Source: an uncultured Oscillospiraceae bacterium (GTDB lineage: Bacteria > Bacillota > Clostridia > Oscillospirales > Acutalibacteraceae). From it: a stretch of DNA of 37,140 nt. Position numbers and translations under genes: made by a program. Position 1 is the first letter of the stretch; every line of letters begins with the position of its first letter. Below are positions 13,473 through 22,598 of the stretch, in pieces. Where the stretch lies: positions 1 to 37,140 of the forward strand of contig URPQ01000010.1 of assembly GCA_900549755.1 (NCBI GenBank), written 5' to 3'. Below the pieces are notes generated by a model. The model worked only from the letters and a program-made list of their open reading frames with translations. It ran no database searches and was not told the DNA's origin.

Positions 13473-15137
13473 ATGACCGGAAAAATTTACAGAGGAATAC
13501 TTATTTCAACCGTTATAACAATGCTTGCCTGCCTTATTTTCACGGTGGGAGTGCAGTATCAGATATATGATGAAAAATCCTACAAGGAGCTGCGCAGCAA
13601 GGCGGAAATAATAAGTGTTGCGGCAGAGGAAAACAGCCTTTCCGAATATTCGGATATAAGCGACCGAATAACCCTTATAGACCCCTCGGGCAAGGTGCTT
13701 TACGATAATAAGAGCAACCCCGACGCCATGGAAAACCACTCGAGCCGCCGTGAGGTAAAAGAGGCGGAAGCTGACGGCGAGGGGTATGATACGCGCCGCT
13801 CGGAAACCTTAGGGCAAAAGACCTGCTATTACGCAAAAAAGCTTAAAAACGGCAGCATTTTGCGTATTGCGGGCGCGTCACTTACCGTTTGGGCGGTAGT
13901 GCTTGAGCTTTTGCCGCCTATTTGCGCCATTGCGATTATGGTGTTTGTTCTTGCCAATATTTTAGCGTCGGTTATAGCTAAAAAAATAGTAAAGCCGATA
14001 AACGAAATTGACCTTGACAGACCCGTGACCGACTCGGCATACAGTGAGCTTTCGCCGCTTATTTCAAAAATAAACGCGCAAAACCGCAAAATTGACCGCC
14101 AAATAGCAAAGCTCATGCGCAGCCGCCGCGAATTTGAGGCTATTGCCGAGAATATGAGCGAGGGGCTGGTGCTTACCGATATTAACGGTAATATTTTGAC
14201 CCACAACAAGGGCACTGAAAAATTCTTCGGAACGCAGGGCGATATAAACGGCAGCAATATTTTAACACTCAACCGCAGCGAAGTTTTCAGAAAAATATTT
14301 GACGATATTAAGGAAAGGCGCTCGGGCGACGATGTTTTGCCGCTTGACGGAAAATACTTCAACATAACCGCAAACCCAGTTTACGATGAAAACGGCGAGC
14401 CCTGCGGCGCGGTTATACTGCTGGTTGATATAACCGAAAAGGAAAAGCGTGAAAAGCTGCGCCGCGAATTTACGGCGAACGTATCGCACGAGCTTAAAAC
14501 CCCGCTCACCTCAATTTGCGGAATATCCGATATGCTTATGAACGGCATTGTAAAGCCTGAGGATGTTAAGGGCTTCGGCGGGGATATTAACCGCGAGGCT
14601 GCGCGCCTGCTTGCCCTTGTGAATGATATTATAAGGCTCTCAGAGCTGGACGAGGGCGCGGAGGATACCGAAAAAGCGGAAACAACCGATATATTAGAGG
14701 TTGCAAACGACGCGGTAAAGAGCATTTCGGACGTAGCAAAGAAAGCGGGAATAACCGTAACGGCAGAGGGTGAGAGCACCCTTGTAAACGGCGGAAAATC
14801 GCTTATTTTTGAAATGATATACAACCTTTGCGATAACGCGGTAAAATACAACCGCGAGAACGGCAGCGTTAAGGTCTGTGTAGGTTCTGCGGGGGGCAAC
14901 GCCTTTATTCGGGTGAGCGACACGGGCATAGGCATAGCGCCCGAGCATATAGACCGTATTTTCGAGCGTTTTTACCGTGTGGATAAAAGCCGCTCAAAGC
15001 AAAGCGGCGGCACGGGGCTTGGGCTTTCAATAGTAAAACACATAGCGCTGAGCTTAGGCGGTAAAATTTCGGCTGAAAGCAGACCCGGCGAGGGCACCGA
15101 AATAACAATTACCCTACCTGAAATAACAGATAAGTAA
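13473..15137 (+). CDS. phoR: PhoR-type phosphate sensor histidine kinase
   Basis: A 554-residue kinase: membrane helix about 8-28, an extracytoplasmic sensor of about 110 residues, a second helix (about 140-168), a HAMP-like linker, a PAS domain (ENMSEGLVLTDINGNILTHNKG), then HisKA with the phosphorylated H339 (SHELKTPL) and an HATPase_c domain (N-box NLCDNAVKYN, G1 DTGIGI, G2 GTGLGLS). All catalytic boxes are intact. It phosphorylates the regulator encoded 16 bp upstream. The architecture matches Firmicute PhoR/WalK kinases. I see no clear terminator after it. Confidence 0.92.
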   Translation: MTGKIYRGILISTVITMLACLIFTVGVQYQIYDEKSYKELRSKAEIISVAAEENSLSEYSDISDRITLIDPSGKVLYDNKSNPDAMENHSSRREVKEAEADGEGYDTRRSETLGQKTCYYAKKLKNGSILRIAGASLTVWAVVLELLPPICAIAIMVFVLANILASVIAKKIVKPINEIDLDRPVTDSAYSELSPLISKINAQNRKIDRQIAKLMRSRREFEAIAENMSEGLVLTDINGNILTHNKGTEKFFGTQGDINGSNILTLNRSEVFRKIFDDIKERRSGDDVLPLDGKYFNITANPVYDENGEPCGAVILLVDITEKEKREKLRREFTANVSHELKTPLTSICGISDMLMNGIVKPEDVKGFGGDINREAARLLALVNDIIRLSELDEGAEDTEKAETTDILEVANDAVKSISDVAKKAGITVTAEGESTLVNGGKSLIFEMIYNLCDNAVKYNRENGSVKVCVGSAGGNAFIRVSDTGIGIAPEHIDRIFERFYRVDKSRSKQSGGTGLGLSIVKHIALSLGGKISAESRPGEGTEITITLPEITDK

Positions 15138-15220
15138 AAACAATCAGGGTACAATGTTTTTTTCGGCTATACAGCATTATTATCAGCTTTTATTTATTTC
15201 AAATACTTTCCGCACTCGTT

Positions 15221-15475
15221 TTAAAGCTCCCGCCATACCGGGTATTCCGCACCGTTTTTATCCATAATTTTTTTAACATCCGTGTTTAGTGCACGCATTT
15301 CATCGACCGCGTTCATAGCATGGTTCGCCGTGCTTAATTTCAGCATAACCATATTATCTATAAAGCTGCGGTAATCGTAAATCACGTGTCCCCAGGTCCA
15401 TATTCCCCTGTTTTTAACCGCGGGGCGCGAGTTCAGCTCAAAGTCGGGCAGCGGGCTTTCTCTTTTAAAAACAGG
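15221..15475 (-). pseudogene. Fragment of a glycoside-hydrolase-like gene
   Basis: The 84-codon frame (…LNSRPAVKNRGIWTWGHVIYD… …DKNGAEYPVWREL) has no promoter, ribosome-binding site or start of its own. It begins inside the terminator of ispH-rpsA. RGIWTWGHVIYDYRSFIDNM resembles the start of the barrel domain in large carbohydrate-active enzymes that I recall from gut Clostridia, but that is memory, not a search. The join FIDNMVMLKL/STANHAMNAVDEM suggests an internal deletion. It and a featureless 80-bp AT-rich tail fill the gap between phoR and ispH-rpsA. Confidence 0.4.
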
Positions 15476-15505
15476 CACCCGCAGCCTTAAAGGACTGCGG
15501 GTGCC
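15466..15505 (-). terminator. Rho-independent terminator of the ispH-rpsA operon
   Basis: GGCACCCGCAG and CTGCGGGTGCC pair perfectly around a 10-base loop. Read leftward it is followed by TGTTTTTAAAA. It lies 21 bp past the ispH-rpsA stop. Confidence 0.85.
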
Positions 15506-15526
15506 GGTTTTTAAGCTTTATAAGAA

Positions 15527-17593
15527 TTATTCCTCAGCTTCAGCCGGAGCCTCTTCTGCGGCGGGAGCCTCAGCCGGGGTCTCGTAAACCGTTTCGTCCG
15601 GTTCGGAAACAGCGGGAGCTTCCTCCTCAGCCTTTTCAGGCTCTAAAAGCGCACGGATAGAAAGGCTTACGCGCTTTTTCTCGGGGTCAACGGCAATAAT
15701 CTTTGCGTCAACCTCCTGACCGACGGTAAGCTCATCCTGCGGCTTCGCAATATGCTTATCGGCAATCTGAGAAATGTGGATAAGTCCGTCAATTCCCGGA
15801 ATAATACGGGCAAACGCGCCGTATGTAGTCATGCTGACAATTGTAACCTTAACGGTATCGCCCACATGGTAGTTATTTTCAAAAATAACCCACGGGTTGT
15901 CCTCAGCCTTTTTGTAGCCGAGAGAAATTTTTCTCTTTTCGGGGTCGAGCGCCTTAACGTAAACCTCTACGGTATCGCCAACAAGCACTACCTCGGACGG
16001 ATTTTTAATTCTCTGCCACGAAAGCTCGGAAATGTGCACCATTCCGTCAACGCCGCCTATATCAACAAATGCGCCGTAGCTGGTGAGAGACTTAACTACG
16101 CCTGTGAAACGGTCGCCCACGGCGATATTTTCCCAAATCTTATCCTCTGCCGCCTTGCGCTGCTCCTTGAGCACACTGCGGATAGAGCCTACCGCTCTGC
16201 GGCCTCTGCCGATTTCAATAATGCGGAAGGAAACCTCCTTACCCTTTAAATCCTCAAGGGATTCACCGCGGGAAGCGGTTGCCTGAGATGCGGGAATGAA
16301 AACGCGAACATTGTTGGAGTAAGCCACAACGCCGCCCTTGATAACGTCCTTAACAAAGCCAGTAACGATTTCGCCCGAATCCTTGGCTGCGACTATATTA
16401 TCCCAACCGGCAATAGCATCGTAACGACGCTTTGAAAGCATTGCGGTTCCTTCCTGGTCATTGATTTTCATAATGATAAGATTAAGCTTATCACCCGCCT
16501 TTACCTCGTCCATAAGCTTTACGTCTGGATCTGAAGAATACTCGTCCGCTGTAACATATCCGGTGACGCCTCTGCCGATGTCCACCGAAATTTCGCCGGG
16601 GGTGACAGCAATAACCGTACCTTCTACCTTTTGGTCGCCCGTTAAGCTGCTGAGCGAAGCCTCAAATGCTTCCTCATCCGTCATTTCCTCAAAGCTTTTT
16701 TGAACAGATTCTTTTACCTCCGTCTGTTCCTCCACCGGTTGTAAATTTTCCGACATGGTTTTAATAACCTCCTTTATAATACCCGCAGGCGTAGATGCGC
16801 CTGCAACAACTCCCGCCGAGCGGCACTTATCAAACATAGCGCCGGTAAGCTCCGCCGCCGTTTCAATAAGATACGCCCTGCCGCACTCCTCTTTGCACAC
16901 GTCAAAAAGCTTTGCCGTGTTGGAGGAATGTCTGCCCCCAATAACGATCATCACGTCATTTTCAGCCGCCAGCTTTCGGGTCTCCTGCTGGCGCATGGAA
17001 GTCGCATTACATATTGTATCAAATATTTTTGCATTTGTACATACTTTTTTTGAAATTTTCTGAATTTCTTTCCAAATTTCCGCGTTGAAGGTCGTTTGAG
17101 CCACTAAAATGACCTTTTTCCCACTGAAATTTTCCTTTTTTTCAAGTAATTCCCTGAATTGTTCGGCACCCGAAACAACATAATACTCGCCCGTGCAGTG
17201 CCCAACAATACCAATTACCTCTTGGTGAGACGCGTCCCCCGCTATTACGGTTATGTAACCCTCGACGCTTTTTTCGGCGACTATTTTATGAATTTTCGCA
17301 ACGAACGGGCAGGTAGCGTCCACCGTTTTAATGCCCGCTGCCGCCGTTTCTTCAAAAACCGCCGCCGGCACACCGTGCGAGCGTATTACAAGGGTCTCGC
17401 CGGTCAAAACCTCGGTATATGACGAAACTGTTCTTATGCCCTTGCTTTCAAGCTCCTTAACCATCTGGTCGTTATGAATTATAGGACCCAGCGTGCAAAC
17501 CCTCTCGCCCTTTTCGAGCAGGTCATACACCGTTTGCACCGCGCGGTCAACCCCGAAGCAAAAGCCCGCGGTTTTCGCAAGCGTTATTTTCAA
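15527..17593 (-). CDS. ispH: Bifunctional HMB-PP reductase / 30S ribosomal protein S1
   Basis: This 688-residue fusion has two parts. Residues 1-280 are IspH, the last enzyme of the MEP isoprenoid pathway, with [4Fe-4S] ligands C12 (AGFCFG), C95 (DATCP) and C195 (DTICNAT), and active-site residues H40, H73, H123 and E125. Residues about 320-655 are four S1 RNA-binding domains; the third and fourth (YGAFVDIGGVDGMVHISEL, YGAFARIIPGIDGLIHISQI) are canonical. The tail is Ala/Glu/Pro-rich and acidic. This fusion is well known in Clostridia. The start is TTG at 17593, sharing TTGA with the cmk stop, so translation is coupled to cmk; a GGAAGGGA site lies upstream. It is last in the operon before a strong terminator. 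Confidence 0.95.
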   Translation of the reverse strand: MKITLAKTAGFCFGVDRAVQTVYDLLEKGERVCTLGPIIHNDQMVKELESKGIRTVSSYTEVLTGETLVIRSHGVPAAVFEETAAAGIKTVDATCPFVAKIHKIVAEKSVEGYITVIAGDASHQEVIGIVGHCTGEYYVVSGAEQFRELLEKKENFSGKKVILVAQTTFNAEIWKEIQKISKKVCTNAKIFDTICNATSMRQQETRKLAAENDVMIVIGGRHSSNTAKLFDVCKEECGRAYLIETAAELTGAMFDKCRSAGVVAGASTPAGIIKEVIKTMSENLQPVEEQTEVKESVQKSFEEMTDEEAFEASLSSLTGDQKVEGTVIAVTPGEISVDIGRGVTGYVTADEYSSDPDVKLMDEVKAGDKLNLIIMKINDQEGTAMLSKRRYDAIAGWDNIVAAKDSGEIVTGFVKDVIKGGVVAYSNNVRVFIPASQATASRGESLEDLKGKEVSFRIIEIGRGRRAVGSIRSVLKEQRKAAEDKIWENIAVGDRFTGVVKSLTSYGAFVDIGGVDGMVHISELSWQRIKNPSEVVLVGDTVEVYVKALDPEKRKISLGYKKAEDNPWVIFENNYHVGDTVKVTIVSMTTYGAFARIIPGIDGLIHISQIADKHIAKPQDELTVGQEVDAKIIAVDPEKKRVSLSIRALLEPEKAEEEAPAVSEPDETVYETPAEAPAAEEAPAEAEE

Positions 17594-18261
17594 GCTTTTT
17601 TAGTCCCTTCCGTAATTATTTTAACTACAAGCGCAACAGAGTCATCCAATGTCAAATCGGAGGTATCTGCAAGGCAAGCACCCTCAGCCTGTTTCAGCGG
17701 GGCTGCCGCCCTGTGCGTATCGTTATAATCCCGCTTTTCAATATCGGCATATACATCTTCAAAGCTTACGCTTTCGCCCTTTTCCGTAAGCTCGCGGAAA
17801 CGCCTTTCGGCGCGCACCTTAACAGAAGCGGTAAGAAAAATTTTAACATCGGCATTCGGCAGCACCACCGTGCCTATGTCCCTGCCGTCCATAATAACAT
17901 TGTTTTCACGCGCCAACTGCCGCTGCATTTCAAGCAAAAACGCCCTTACGGCGGGCTTTGCCGAAACCGCCGACGCCATCATTGAGGCTTCGGGCGTGCG
18001 TATAAGACCCGATACGTCCTCGCCATCTAAAAAAACGTGCTGCTCGCCGCCCGAAAAGCGAATATCCACCGCCGTGCCCGACAGCACCCTTTCAATATCC
18101 TTATCGGACGATATATCCGCTCCCGTTTTGCTGAATTTGAGCCCCACCGCGCGGTAAAGCGCACCCGTATCTACATATATATATCCTAATTTTTCGGCTG
18201 CGCACCTTGCTATTGTGCTTTTTCCCGCGCCCGCAGGTCCGTCAATTGCTACATTTATCAT
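17590..18261 (-). CDS. cmk: Cytidylate kinase
   Basis: This 223-residue enzyme converts (d)CMP to (d)CDP with ATP. It has the P-loop GPAGAGKST (residues 8-16), the CMP-binding segment YVDTGALYRAVGLK, MDGRDIGTVVLPNADVKIFLTAS, and RDYNDTHRAAAPLKQAEGA near the C-terminus. Length is normal. AGGAG lies about 9 bases upstream of the ATG, inside the gap after the FAD enzyme gene. The cmk then ispH-rpsA order is common in Clostridia. It overlaps the ispH-rpsA start by 4 bp. Confidence 0.95.
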   Translation of the reverse strand: MINVAIDGPAGAGKSTIARCAAEKLGYIYVDTGALYRAVGLKFSKTGADISSDKDIERVLSGTAVDIRFSGGEQHVFLDGEDVSGLIRTPEASMMASAVSAKPAVRAFLLEMQRQLARENNVIMDGRDIGTVVLPNADVKIFLTASVKVRAERRFRELTEKGESVSFEDVYADIEKRDYNDTHRAAAPLKQAEGACLADTSDLTLDDSVALVVKIITEGTKKA

Positions 18262-18273
18262 TTTCCCTGTCTC

Positions 18274-19512
18274 CTAAACATTACTGCCCGCCGCAAACCC
18301 GGTTGAAAAGGCTATTTGCAGATTAAAGCCGCCCGTGTATGCGTCCACGTCTATTATCTCGCCTGCGAAATAAAGCCCCTTTACAAGCTTTGAGCCCATT
18401 GTTTTTGGGTCTATTTCCTTAACAGATATACCGCCGCGGGTGATTATTGCCTCGTCTATCGGGCGCGTTCCGGTTATATGCAAGGTCAGTCCCTTTAAAA
18501 CCCCGCAAAGCGCGGCGCGCTGCTCCCTGCTTATACTGTTTACCTTTCTGTCGGGTTCTATGCACGAAAGCCTTACAATTATCGGAATTAAGCTTTTCGG
18601 CAGCAGCTTATCAAGCGAATTTATAAAATCGCGGTTTTTTTCTTCGTCAAAATCTCTGAGAATCCGCTTGTCAAGCTGCTCGGGGGTAAGCCCCGGCTTT
18701 AAATCTATTACCGCGGTGTACTGTTTTTTGCCTATATAACGCATATGCGCCGAGGCGCTTAAAACTAAAGGACCGGATATTCCGAAATGGGTAAAAAGCA
18801 TTTCGCCGAGCTCCGAAAACACGGGCTTTTTCTTGCCCTCCTCAAAAACCGAAAGAGTAACGTTTTTAAGTGAAAGCCCCGCCAGCCTTTCGCAAAAGCC
18901 CTCGTGAGCGTTAAGCGCCACAAGAGAAGGCTTTATTTCGGCAACGGTGTGACCGAGCGCCCTCGCCATTTTATAGCCGTCGCCCGTAGAGCCCGTAAGC
19001 GGGTAGGACATACCGCCCGTTGCAAGTATCACGCTGTCGGCGGGCAGTGTTTCGCCGTTTTCAAGCAAGACCCCGCTTACCGCGCCGTTTTCGGTAAGAA
19101 TTTTCTTCGCCCTGCCGTGAATTATTTTTGTGCCACCCCGTTTTGCGGCTTTCACAAGCGCGTCCGCAATATCCGCGGCTTTATCCGATACGGGAAAAAC
19201 CCTGTTGCCGCGCTCGGTTTTAAGCGGAACGCCGAGCGACTCGAAAAACGTCATAGTATCCTGCGGGGCAAAGCCCGAAAATGCGGAATATAAAAATCTT
19301 CCGTTCTCTGGTATATTCGCAATCAGCGTGTCAATATCGCAGTTATTGCAAACATTGCACCGCCCCTTGCCGGTTATCATAAGCTTTCTCGCGGGGCGCT
19401 CGTTCTTTTCAACAGCGGTTATTTCAGCCCCGCCGTTTCTATATATATAATTTGCGCTGCACGCCGCCATAAGCCCTGCGGCGCCGCCGCCTATAATTAC
19501 AATTTTTTTCAT
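18274..19512 (-). CDS. NAD(P)/FAD-dependent oxidoreductase (HI0933/BaiN-like)
   Basis: A 412-residue flavoprotein with an N-terminal FAD-binding Rossmann motif (GGGAAGLMAA, residues 8-17), the family motif RKLMITGKGRCNVCN, VILATGGMSYPLTGSTGDGY, and the C-terminal GGISVKEIDPKTMGSKLVKGLYFAGEIIDVD followed by GGFNLQIAFSTGFAAG. These define the HI0933-type 'aminoacetone oxidase family FAD-binding enzyme' group. The true substrate is uncertain; it is often encoded directly ahead of cmk in Clostridia, as here. It is the first gene of the operon with cmk and ispH-rpsA. Confidence 0.9.
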   Translation of the reverse strand: MKKIVIIGGGAAGLMAACSANYIYRNGGAEITAVEKNERPARKLMITGKGRCNVCNNCDIDTLIANIPENGRFLYSAFSGFAPQDTMTFFESLGVPLKTERGNRVFPVSDKAADIADALVKAAKRGGTKIIHGRAKKILTENGAVSGVLLENGETLPADSVILATGGMSYPLTGSTGDGYKMARALGHTVAEIKPSLVALNAHEGFCERLAGLSLKNVTLSVFEEGKKKPVFSELGEMLFTHFGISGPLVLSASAHMRYIGKKQYTAVIDLKPGLTPEQLDKRILRDFDEEKNRDFINSLDKLLPKSLIPIIVRLSCIEPDRKVNSISREQRAALCGVLKGLTLHITGTRPIDEAIITRGGISVKEIDPKTMGSKLVKGLYFAGEIIDVDAYTGGFNLQIAFSTGFAAGSNV

Positions 19513-19527
19513 TTCGTCACCCGAAAT

Positions 19528-19556
19528 ATTTTACCGCAGAAACGGGAAAAAGTCAA
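19528..19556 (-). promoter_or_regulatory. Promoter of the FAD enzyme-cmk-ispH operon
   Basis: On the minus strand there is TTGACT (19551-19556), 17 bp, TAAAAT (19528-19533). The -10 is only 15 bp from the ATG, so the leader would be about 9 nt and the GGGTGA ribosome site would lie at the very 5' end. The short leader is unusual and lowers confidence. Confidence 0.45.
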
Positions 19557-19558
19557 CA

Positions 19559-19593
19559 TTAGACATTAGATATTAGACATTAGACGTTAGATT
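19559..19593. repeat. Degenerate TTAGAYRT tandem repeat
   Basis: Units of 7 to 9 bp beginning TTAGA (TTAGACA, TTAGATA, TTAGACA, TTAGACG, TTAGATT) run in tandem directly upstream of the operon promoter. A related three-unit array is at 35025-35050. Confidence 0.65.
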
Positions 19594-19611
19594 AAATACC
19601 CCGCTTGCACA

Positions 19612-19657
19612 AAAGGCTCCCCTCTATTTCGGCAAAGCCGAAAAGAAGGGAGCCTTT
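19612..19657 (-). terminator. Terminator after the BceB-like permease gene
   Basis: AAAGGCTCCC pairs with GGGAGCCTTT, and the inner TTTCGGC with GCCGAAA, around AAA, making one long hairpin 9 bp past the permease stop. T-runs are modest on both strands. Confidence 0.65.
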
Positions 19658-19665
19658 GCATATCT

Positions 19666-21717
19666 TTATTTACTCTCGTTCTTCCCGCTTACAATAGCGA
19701 AATATGAATTGGAGGTAAATTTATATATAAGCGCGTAAAGCACGCCGAAAACCAGCACCGCGCCCGCTAAAACTATCAGCATAAGGGGAACATTGTTAAG
19801 GTTAAAGAGTGTGAGCAGCCTGCGTATCATGGGGAAAGCAAAGCACAAATGCAACGCCGCGGTTATAAGCGGCAGCAAAAATACCGTGAGCATTTGCGAA
19901 TTTATGCTTTTTTGTATATCGCGCTTGGTCATTCCCACCTTTTGCATAATTTCAAAGCGCGATTCATCCTCGTAGCCCTCGGTTATCTGCTTATAATAGA
20001 TAATTAAAACCGTGGCAAGCAGGAAAACCGTGGATAAGATTATTCCCAGGTAGAAAAGCCCGCCGTAGGTGCCGTAAAAATCGGCGCGCTCAGCCTCTCT
20101 GCACTCAACGGTTCTTGAGTAATACCCGCCAGTGCCGTTAATATCCATATCGCGCAGTCTTTCGCTTATTTTATCCGCGAGCTCAATATCGCGCTCGGCG
20201 GAAAGCCCCGTATCAAAGCTGTAATAAAGGCGCGGGCAGCAGAAATATGTGTCGCTTTTAAACTGACTGTTCACCTCGTCATAAGCCTTTTCGGGGTTAT
20301 TCATTACAACAAACACGCTCGGCACCATTTCGGATGCCGCCCTGCCGTTGTTTATCATATCCTCAAGCTGCTTTTTAACGGTGTATTTAAGCTCGCCTAA
20401 CGTAAGAGTTTTACCGTTATATTCCCGCCTTACACAGTGAATAAAAATTTCACCGTCTTTCAGTGTTTCGTTTTTATTCATACAGCGGTTGTATTCATAA
20501 AGGGATATAAAAATGACATTGCAAACATTCTTTATGGTAGACGCGTCCGCCGCGTTTACAAGCTCGGGGTTTGCCGTAAGCGTTCCGCCCGATAACAAAC
20601 AGGCAACGGTAGCAGAGGTGTACCTCTCGGTGTTTTTCAGCGCTGCGCCGAAGTCGCTTACAACATTATCCACCTCGCTTACTATCATATCGGCTTTTTC
20701 GGCTGAGTATACCGTCTTTTCATCATACGGATTATAGTCCGTAGTAACCGATATGCTTTTCGGGTAGCGTGCGCGCAGGCTGTCCTCTGCGCCGAAATAA
20801 AGGCTGCCCGCGCCTAAAATCATTACCAGCACCATAGTGCTTAAGACGCAGATAGACGCCAGCCCCGCGCCGTTGCGTTTCATACGGTATACCATTGAAG
20901 AAACCGAAACAAAATGATTTTTGCGGTAGTAATAGCGCTTGTTTTTCTGCAAAATGCGGCACAGCATAACCGAGCCCGAAATAAAAATCATATAAGTGCC
21001 CGCTATAACCGCCAGAACCGCAATGAAAAACCAGCCTATTGCAAGCAGCGGACTTTTAATCGATACCGCCATATAGTAAGCCGCCGCCAGTAAAATTATG
21101 CCGCCTATTCCCAAAACATAGTTTGCGCGGGGCGGTTTTTCACCCGTGTTTTCGCTTTTAATAAGCGAAATTGCATTAAGCCGCCAAATGCTTATAAGCG
21201 ATTTTAAGTAAAGCAGCAAAAATATTCCGCCGAAAATAAGCAGGGTATCAAGCAAGGCGTTAACATTTACGGTAAATTTATATGAGACCTTGCCGTTCAC
21301 CATATAAACAAGCCCCGATTCGGCAAGCTTTGAAAGCGCTATGCCCGCCGCTATGCCCGAAAGCACCGATATTGCCGCCACGGTAAGCGTTTCAAACAAA
21401 AGCACAAGGCTTAAATTTTTCTTGCCCATACCGAGTATATTGTAAAGCCCGAATTCCTTTTTGCGGCGGCGCATAAGAAACGAATTGGTATACACCAAGA
21501 AAATCAGCGAAAAAAACGCCACCACCCAAACGCCGAGTCCTAATATCATAACGGTGCTGTCGCCGCCCGGCATACTTTTTAGCGCGGGCATAGCCGCTAA
21601 GTGGTGAATTATGTAAAACATTGTAACCGTTCCTATACAGGTGAGAATATAGGGCAGGTAAAGGCGTTTGTTTTTTCTTATGCCGTCAAACGCCAGGCGC
21701 GGATAAACAGCCTTCAT
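19666..21717 (-). CDS. FtsX/BceB-like ABC transporter permease
   Basis: A 683-residue permease with the BceB layout: a membrane helix near the N-terminus, a block of helices (about 55-310), an extracytoplasmic domain of about 200-250 residues after YPKSISVTTDYNP, and three C-terminal helices typical of FtsX. The segment RRRKKEFGLYNILGMGKKNL (about 83-103) is the family's coupling region. Such permeases resist or sense cell-wall-active peptides with a paired ATPase. The gene overlaps the upstream ATPase gene by 4 bp. The usual BceRS two-component system is missing nearby, and the partner ATPase has a mutated P-loop. Confidence 0.88.
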   Translation of the reverse strand: MKAVYPRLAFDGIRKNKRLYLPYILTCIGTVTMFYIIHHLAAMPALKSMPGGDSTVMILGLGVWVVAFFSLIFLVYTNSFLMRRRKKEFGLYNILGMGKKNLSLVLLFETLTVAAISVLSGIAAGIALSKLAESGLVYMVNGKVSYKFTVNVNALLDTLLIFGGIFLLLYLKSLISIWRLNAISLIKSENTGEKPPRANYVLGIGGIILLAAAYYMAVSIKSPLLAIGWFFIAVLAVIAGTYMIFISGSVMLCRILQKNKRYYYRKNHFVSVSSMVYRMKRNGAGLASICVLSTMVLVMILGAGSLYFGAEDSLRARYPKSISVTTDYNPYDEKTVYSAEKADMIVSEVDNVVSDFGAALKNTERYTSATVACLLSGGTLTANPELVNAADASTIKNVCNVIFISLYEYNRCMNKNETLKDGEIFIHCVRREYNGKTLTLGELKYTVKKQLEDMINNGRAASEMVPSVFVVMNNPEKAYDEVNSQFKSDTYFCCPRLYYSFDTGLSAERDIELADKISERLRDMDINGTGGYYSRTVECREAERADFYGTYGGLFYLGIILSTVFLLATVLIIYYKQITEGYEDESRFEIMQKVGMTKRDIQKSINSQMLTVFLLPLITAALHLCFAFPMIRRLLTLFNLNNVPLMLIVLAGAVLVFGVLYALIYKFTSNSYFAIVSGKNESK

Positions 21718-22478
21718 TCCTGCTCACCGCCTGTCGTAAGCAAAGTAAGGGTATCGGTTATCATCTGGTACATTTGCGTGGCGTTCCTGCCGCCGCGGTA
21801 AGGCTGGTGGAAAACCTCGCCGTCCTTTATAAACAGCACGCGTGAGGCGCGGCTCGCCGCCTTTACAGAGTGAGTAACCATTAAAATGGTCTGCCCGTCC
21901 GAATTTATCTGTTCAAATAAATCAAGCAGCTCATCGGTAGATTTTGAATCAAGCGCGCCCGTAGGTTCGTCAGCTAAAATTATGCGCGGGTCGGTTATAA
22001 TAGCCCGCGCCACGGCGGCGCGCTGCTTTTGCCCGCCCGAGACCTCATACGGGTACTTTTTCAGCAGCCCCTCAATTCCCAGCCGCTTTGCTATTGGTAT
22101 AAGTCTGCGCACCATTTCATTATAATGCATGCGGCTTAAAAAAAGGGGCTGATTTTTGTTATCATCTAATTTAAATGTATCAAGCAGATTAAACTCCTGA
22201 AAAACAAAGCCTAAATTATCGCGGCGAAAGGACGCTAAGCGCGATTCCTTTATTTTCGATAAATCGTTGCCGTCAATTTTAACCGTGCCCTCGGTTGGCT
22301 TATCGAGCGACGCCAAAATATTGAGCAGCGTGGTTTTTTCCGAGCCGGACTCGCCCATTATGGCGACATACTCGCCCTCTTCTACACCGAACGATACATT
22401 TTTAAGCGCGGTAACGCGGTTGCCGCCGAAGCGTGAGGTATATATTTTTTTAACTCCGTTTACCTCTAAAATACTCAC
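21714..22478 (-). CDS. BceA-like ABC ATPase with mutated Walker A
   Basis: This 254-residue ATPase pairs with the overlapping permease. Signature VSGGQKQR, Walker B ILADEPTGALDS and switch VTHS are intact. Walker A reads GESGS-E47-KTT where the invariant glycine of GxxGxGK(S/T) should be; the codon is GAA at 22340-22338, one base from a glycine codon. The part after the Q-loop (TFKLDDNKNQPLFLSR) also departs from the usual DN..LPL. A Glu in the P-loop should block nucleotide binding, so the transporter is probably inactive or decaying, unless this is a sequencing error. GTG start behind AAAGGAGG (spacing 9). A TATAAT-like -10 is at 22511-22516 without a good -35. Confidence 0.88.
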   Translation of the reverse strand: MSILEVNGVKKIYTSRFGGNRVTALKNVSFGVEEGEYVAIMGESGSEKTTLLNILASLDKPTEGTVKIDGNDLSKIKESRLASFRRDNLGFVFQEFNLLDTFKLDDNKNQPLFLSRMHYNEMVRRLIPIAKRLGIEGLLKKYPYEVSGGQKQRAAVARAIITDPRIILADEPTGALDSKSTDELLDLFEQINSDGQTILMVTHSVKAASRASRVLFIKDGEVFHQPYRGGRNATQMYQMITDTLTLLTTGGEQE

Positions 22479-22598
22479 AACAAAAATCCTCCTTTGTGAT
22501 TTCTGCCATAATTATAACAAAAGGGAGATATGTAACGCCATAGCATCGGCTTACAAATTTCCCTTTAATTCTAACAATTTTGTAAGATTTACGCGCTC

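Noticed and set aside
15752..16249. 165-codon frame opposite ispH-rpsA
   Set aside because: It is antisense to strongly conserved S1 domains and has no start signals.
19559..19593. Attachment site of an integrated element
   Set aside because: There is no integrase, phage or plasmid gene between the two TTAGA arrays, and the intervening genes are housekeeping.
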